NCBI GenBank assembly: GCA_000349905.1
Contig: KB722748.1
Location: 430,798-494,797 of the forward strand
Direction of reading: 5' to 3'
DNA from: Volvariella volvacea V23
Taxonomy: Eukaryota; Basidiomycota; Agaricomycetes; Agaricales; Pluteaceae
DNA: 64,000 nt
The notes under the pieces were generated by a model. That model was not told the DNA's origin, made no database searches, and saw only the letters and a list, made by a program, of their open reading frames with translations. This document shows positions 60,211 to 64,000 of the stretch, in pieces. Within the stretch, counting starts at the first letter, position 1, and the number at the start of each line of letters is the position of its first letter. A program made the translations under genes and the position numbers.

Positions 60211-61079
60211 TAGAAAGTGAGAGGTGGGGGCGTGGATGGCGACAATGGTGTGCGAGGGAAGGATTAGAAAAACGAAGGCCCCAACGTAACCCTCGAGGCT
60301 TTTAACCCAGTAATTTCTTCCCTTCCTCCTCTGGGGTCAAGTGATCGGCCCCAAAATCTTTGGCTTACATCATCGTCTTCCCTCCTTGACGCCCCAGCAA
60401 AACACACTCCATCACCCCGAGTCCCTAAATAGCCCTTTCATTCCGTTTTCGTTGGCTGTCTCGCCGTCGCCCAGTTGATGGGCTCGCTAGCTTCAAGTAT
60501 GCAGCGCCTTTACCGTCATCCTACAAATAACGCGTAGTTATTAGTAGTGCGTTATCTGTACTTCATCAGGACTCATTCTTCATCGATAGCACGACCTCAA
60601 GTAATTGCGTGTGTGGTCAGGAGGATAGGGTCCAATTTCGCATCCTAATCCATGCCCAGATACGGCCTTCAATCAAGATGGCTTGCAACGCGGCATTGTC
60701 ATCATGAGGATACACAACACGCTGGAAACTCATTTTACCAAACGGCTTCGATCTGATCCCTCTCGGTTATCTCCAGATCAAGTCTCTTTCACAACCCAAT
60801 CTTGAGGTGGAGTTTGGCCAGAATTTTTTACGATTTGATAGTGAGTGTGCGAAACGAGGATTCATGCCATGCCATCACCCTAGCGGCCAGTAGCACCCCT
60901 GCACGAATTTGTTGGGGAGAATGTCAAAGTTATCTGCTGGAGCGAAAAAGACACTGGGATCCTGCATGATTTATAAAATTTCGCGTTAACTTGGGTGGTT
61001 ACATGTAAGCCACCGAGATCCCGTCCGATGAAGTGCTTGTGAACAAATACAATGATATACAGTATCCTAGGCGAAAAAA
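60211..61079. other. ACC1 upstream region
   Basis: 869 bp between the ACC1 start and the end of ARC35 on the same strand. It holds the ACC1 promoter; no open frame of note. Purine/pyrimidine-biased blocks occur near 60300-60420. Confidence 0.6.
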
Positions 61080-62249
61080 TCAGCGAGTGACCAAGGTCCT
61101 TCCACTACCCAAACCGTCAGCATATGCTTGTTACAAACCAGTAGAGGAAAACGAACCTTGCTGTCTTTCTTTCGGTATTTGCTACTTCCATCTTCGCTCG
61201 GTTCAGTACCTTCTGGAACTCTGCTACTCGGTGTCGCATCCGCGAGTGCATGTATGCTTTGGAACACTTGATGTGATAATGAAGGTAATCACGGAACAGT
61301 TGGATGTGTGAAATCGTAGCCGCTGCAACGGCCGGCTTGGTAAAGTGACGAGGGAAAATAACGAAAGTGACATAGCCGATGTCTTCACTGTTTCGTAGAC
61401 CAGGAAGGTGGCGGATCTCAAGAGGAGGATCTCGATTTGAATACAAAACTTGAGGAGCGTTTTGGATCAATGGTTGACGCCTTGCATCCACAAATTCCTG
61501 ATTCGATATAATATAAGCGCATAAATAGACTATTATTGATATGACATACCTGTAGGAACACCTTTCCGAAGATACGATCCGTCTCATCCTGGAAGATAGT
61601 AGAGAATATGACTGTCACACGGTCAGGAGCGGCTTGAACATAGATAGCTTCTTCATCTCGATAGTGTATCTCCATCAATTCGCCCTGGCCAGAACCCGCC
61701 TCTTCCAACTGTTTCTGCGTTTGGAATCCTCGCTCGAAAGGCGCAGCCAGCGCATTACGCTTGAAGTGTGCAACAGACAAGACGAATGCCTCGCGGGACT
61801 CTGTGCTCTGTCATTGACAGCCAAATCCAAGAAAAGGCTAACACATACCAGGGTCGGCGGGTACCTGCTCAAGGTCGATTGATAGACTGACATTATAATC
61901 GGCTTCACTTTGTGGCAATAGGAGGGCACCATATTCGCGTTGAAGAATATCAAGTGCGCCGTATTTCACGAGTTCGTCCCAGCACCGAATGTGCATCGAG
62001 AGCAGGAGGACGGTCTTCTTCTCCGGGGTTGAAAGACGGAATCTCACACCATCATAATCAACGAATTGGACGTCGAGGGATGAAGGCCTAGGAGTTGGTA
62101 AACGACCTGATCAGTCCTCTAGTACATGCTGCGCACTTGATTAGCTTCTCGTGGAGAGTGGTATGAATGATAACATTATGGGACTTGAAGTGCACGTTTG
62201 TTAGTTAGGTTGGAGCGCTGGCTGATAGACTCACTTCTAGCAAAATCAT
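61080..62249 (-). CDS. ARC35: Arp2/3 complex subunit ARPC2 (p34-Arc)
   Basis: Six exons: 62249..62235, 62183..62137, 62087..61849, 61800..61550, 61497..61157, 61104..61080; 305 residues (family about 300). ARPC2 is a structural core subunit of the Arp2/3 complex, which nucleates branched actin at endocytic patches. Family features: N-terminal [19 protein letters not shown], the strand [14 protein letters not shown], the helix after FERGFQ, then a second domain with [24 protein letters not shown] and the long C-terminal helix [31 protein letters not shown], ending SGRTLVTR like other members. Exon 1 is only 15 nt and exon 6 only 25 nt. The acceptor of exon 3 (TCCTAG) is chosen because an earlier CAG breaks the frame. 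Confidence 0.94.
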
Positions 62250-63197
62250 CCTGCCTATTCCTTGACAAACCCGATGGTGATCTCTTCGATGGTAGTTCGA
62301 CTAGTATAAGGTAGATGCCAGGCCCGACAAACGTCACATGATCAAGTGTGACCGTATTCAAAGCGGGCAAGGTAAGTTGGTTACAGTATCTTTCCAGCGT
62401 TGTCCCAATTTACTAACAAAACGTCATGTTCGTCAAATTTTTGTGGTATCTACCTTAAGCGAATACTATCGTGAAGCCAAGTGACGAACAAGACCGTACA
62501 GAGTGCTGCATCGCTGAGCACATTATACTCGTGCGAAAGAATACGGCAGATGCCGAAAGCCTTGTTGTACAGGATCCACTGATTCAAACATTTCTCATTC
62601 TCTCAAGGTTCGCACTCCATCACTCCCTGGATCCATGGAGTGCGGAGAAGCTCCATCGAAATTAACCTTAAGGGTTTCTCTTGCTTATGGGTGCCAACCC
62701 TTAGCCCATTACCCACCTGCCCATCGTTGTTTTCTCCGTACTCCGTGCGAAGTCAATTCGGCAAGGACTTGGTGAAGATACCCCATATCTAACATGAGAC
62801 GAGATACCAGGCCCAATTTTCCTGCGCATAGCCGTATTATCACTAGCAGTGGGTCGTTATCAACGCACAAGGCGTCTGCCAACCAGGTACTGGTGGGACA
62901 ACAATTCAAGTAAGGCGTCGGATCATGCAACCCATGAGGGTCAATTTCTATATGCATACCATCGGCTGATTATTATGGGAGTGGCCACCACAACACGTAT
63001 CTCTAATCTCTGGCGATCAAACCTCACCAGACTCTTGCCCTATCCCGGCCATTTCCATCCTCAAACGACTTCTTCACAGAATTCCCATCTGCGGAGGTAA
63101 TTTGCTCTCCTTCTGCGGACGGAACTTGGGCACTCAGGACCTTAAAGTTGCAACATCAAACAGGTCCGAGAATTAAATCCCCCTTTGTCTCATACCC
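62250..63197. other. Divergent intergenic between ARC35 and the right-edge gene
   Basis: 948 bp with starts facing away from each other. No frame above 85 codons and no domain. It contains both promoters. Confidence 0.6.
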
Positions 63198-64000
63198 ATG
63201 GCCATCGAACAAGACGGGAAAGATTCGACCTCCCAACTCGCCGTGCTTGTCGCCGCACTCTTGGAACAAAAGCCCTACAGTGGCGTCGTGCCCGTACCAC
63301 CAGAGTCTCTGTATATCTTCCATGGTGCAGATAATGACTTCAGGTACTAATGTTTGGGGTCTCATGAGTAGGTGGGGCTCACATTGTCCCTCAGGCGCCT
63401 AAACTTGGGTACAGCGACAGGGGAAGATTTAGAAAGCTTATTCCTCTCACGCATCCGACCACAGCAAGAAAGCGGCTCTGCTCCAGCTACATCTGACCAT
63501 TCCGCCATCCTACCCACTTCTCATTTCTTACCAACTCTCGACCTCCACGACCTTGGAATCCTACCCGCCCTCCGAACCGAATTACTTGGTACCAACTATA
63601 CAGGCAGCTTCTCCATTAAACCGAGGTCATTGAATCTCTATGGTATTAATGTCTTCCCATCTCGTTTCACTGTACTTACGCGAGATTTAGGTTCCGGCTA
63701 CTCTGGAGAAAGCGCTCGATCATCCCCCTCGCCCTACACGCTCATCATTATCTTTCCATCTCCACATACGGGCGGTGCAATTACTGTCCATTCGAGTAAC
63801 AAGCATTGGGTACTTGACACAGACACAATCGCCCACGGTGAACGGCGCCGAGTGGGATACATTGCATTTCCCAGTAACCTAACTTACGATATTTCCCCTA
63901 TCTTCTCCGGCAACCTGGTTACTTTGACATACGATATCTACCCCAAAACCGAATTAGCCCCGTCCCTCACCCCCGTTCAAACGGGATCCTCCATCCCACA
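63198..64000 (+). CDS. 2-oxoglutarate/Fe(II) oxygenase-like protein, 5' part only
   Basis: Exons 63198..63343 and 63395..>64000 are open to the window end; at least 250 residues. The start MAIEQDGKDSTSQLAVLVAALLEQKPYSGVVPVP and the following ALRTELLG..FSIKPRSLNLYGINVFPSRF..YTLIIIFPSPHTGGAITV pattern resembles the prolyl-hydroxylase-like 2OG oxygenase domain of many Agaricomycete proteins, in which a strand ends F-x-x-H-x-D-T-P and is followed by a hydrophobic strand and PHxGG. Here the expected H-x-D position reads T-R-D, so the first iron ligand seems lost while the HTGG turn is kept. This could be a non-catalytic member, but the rest of the protein, including the distal His, lies outside the window. 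The intron is GT..CAG, 51 nt, in phase. Confidence 0.65.

Noticed and set aside
44174..62249. A cofactor/lipid biosynthetic gene cluster (COQ6, QNS1, ACC1)
   Set aside because: The genes belong to separate pathways, are interleaved with SEC6 and ARC35 and lie on different strands; ordinary housekeeping gene order is the simpler reading.

Overview
This is nuclear DNA of a filamentous basidiomycete, most likely an Agaricomycete. The basis is the dense, very short introns (mostly about 45-60 nt, GT-AG), tiny exons inside conserved genes, pyrimidine-rich stretches before several start codons, an F-box protein of the Agaricomycete N-terminal type and an Nnf1 kinetochore subunit. I rebuilt exon-intron structures by following conserved protein frames across GT..AG boundaries and checking codon phase. 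Thirteen complete multi-exon models close in phase, plus a two-exon F-box gene, a two-exon disordered-protein gene, a tubby-like-region protein and one partial gene at the right edge. No prokaryotic features, CRISPR array, rRNA or convincing tRNA was seen.

Layout, left to right. 0.5-6 kb: dynein light chain LC8 (-) and a Gin4/Hsl1/Cdr2-type cell-cycle kinase (-). 6.9-12.7 kb: two tandem paralogues (+) encoding receptor-like membrane proteins, each with two copies of one extracellular-type domain, one transmembrane helix and a cytosolic tail. 13-18.5 kb: NNF1 (-) and TUL1/DSC E3 ligase (+) share a 188-bp divergent promoter, followed by RIB3 (-). 18.5-22.9 kb: gene-free. 22.9-27.1 kb: mitochondrial phosphate carrier MIR1 (+) and a basidiomycete-type protein with a proline/serine-rich tail (+). 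27-42 kb: gene-poor, with a single disordered-protein gene (33.8-34.9 kb, -) and several perfect palindromes and simple-sequence tracts. 42-43.2 kb: F-box gene (+). 44-64 kb: gene-dense block of COQ6 (-), SEC6 (+), QNS1 (-), ACC1 (-), ARC35/ARPC2 (-) and the start of a 2OG-oxygenase-like gene (+) that runs off the window.

Most genes are housekeeping. Several feed cofactor and lipid metabolism (riboflavin, NAD+, ubiquinone, malonyl-CoA). Others serve polarised growth and division (exocyst, Arp2/3, dynein light chain, septin-type kinase, kinetochore). I see no sign that they form a functional cluster; this is ordinary mixed gene order. The part least explained by known biology is the tandem pair at 6.9-12.7 kb.
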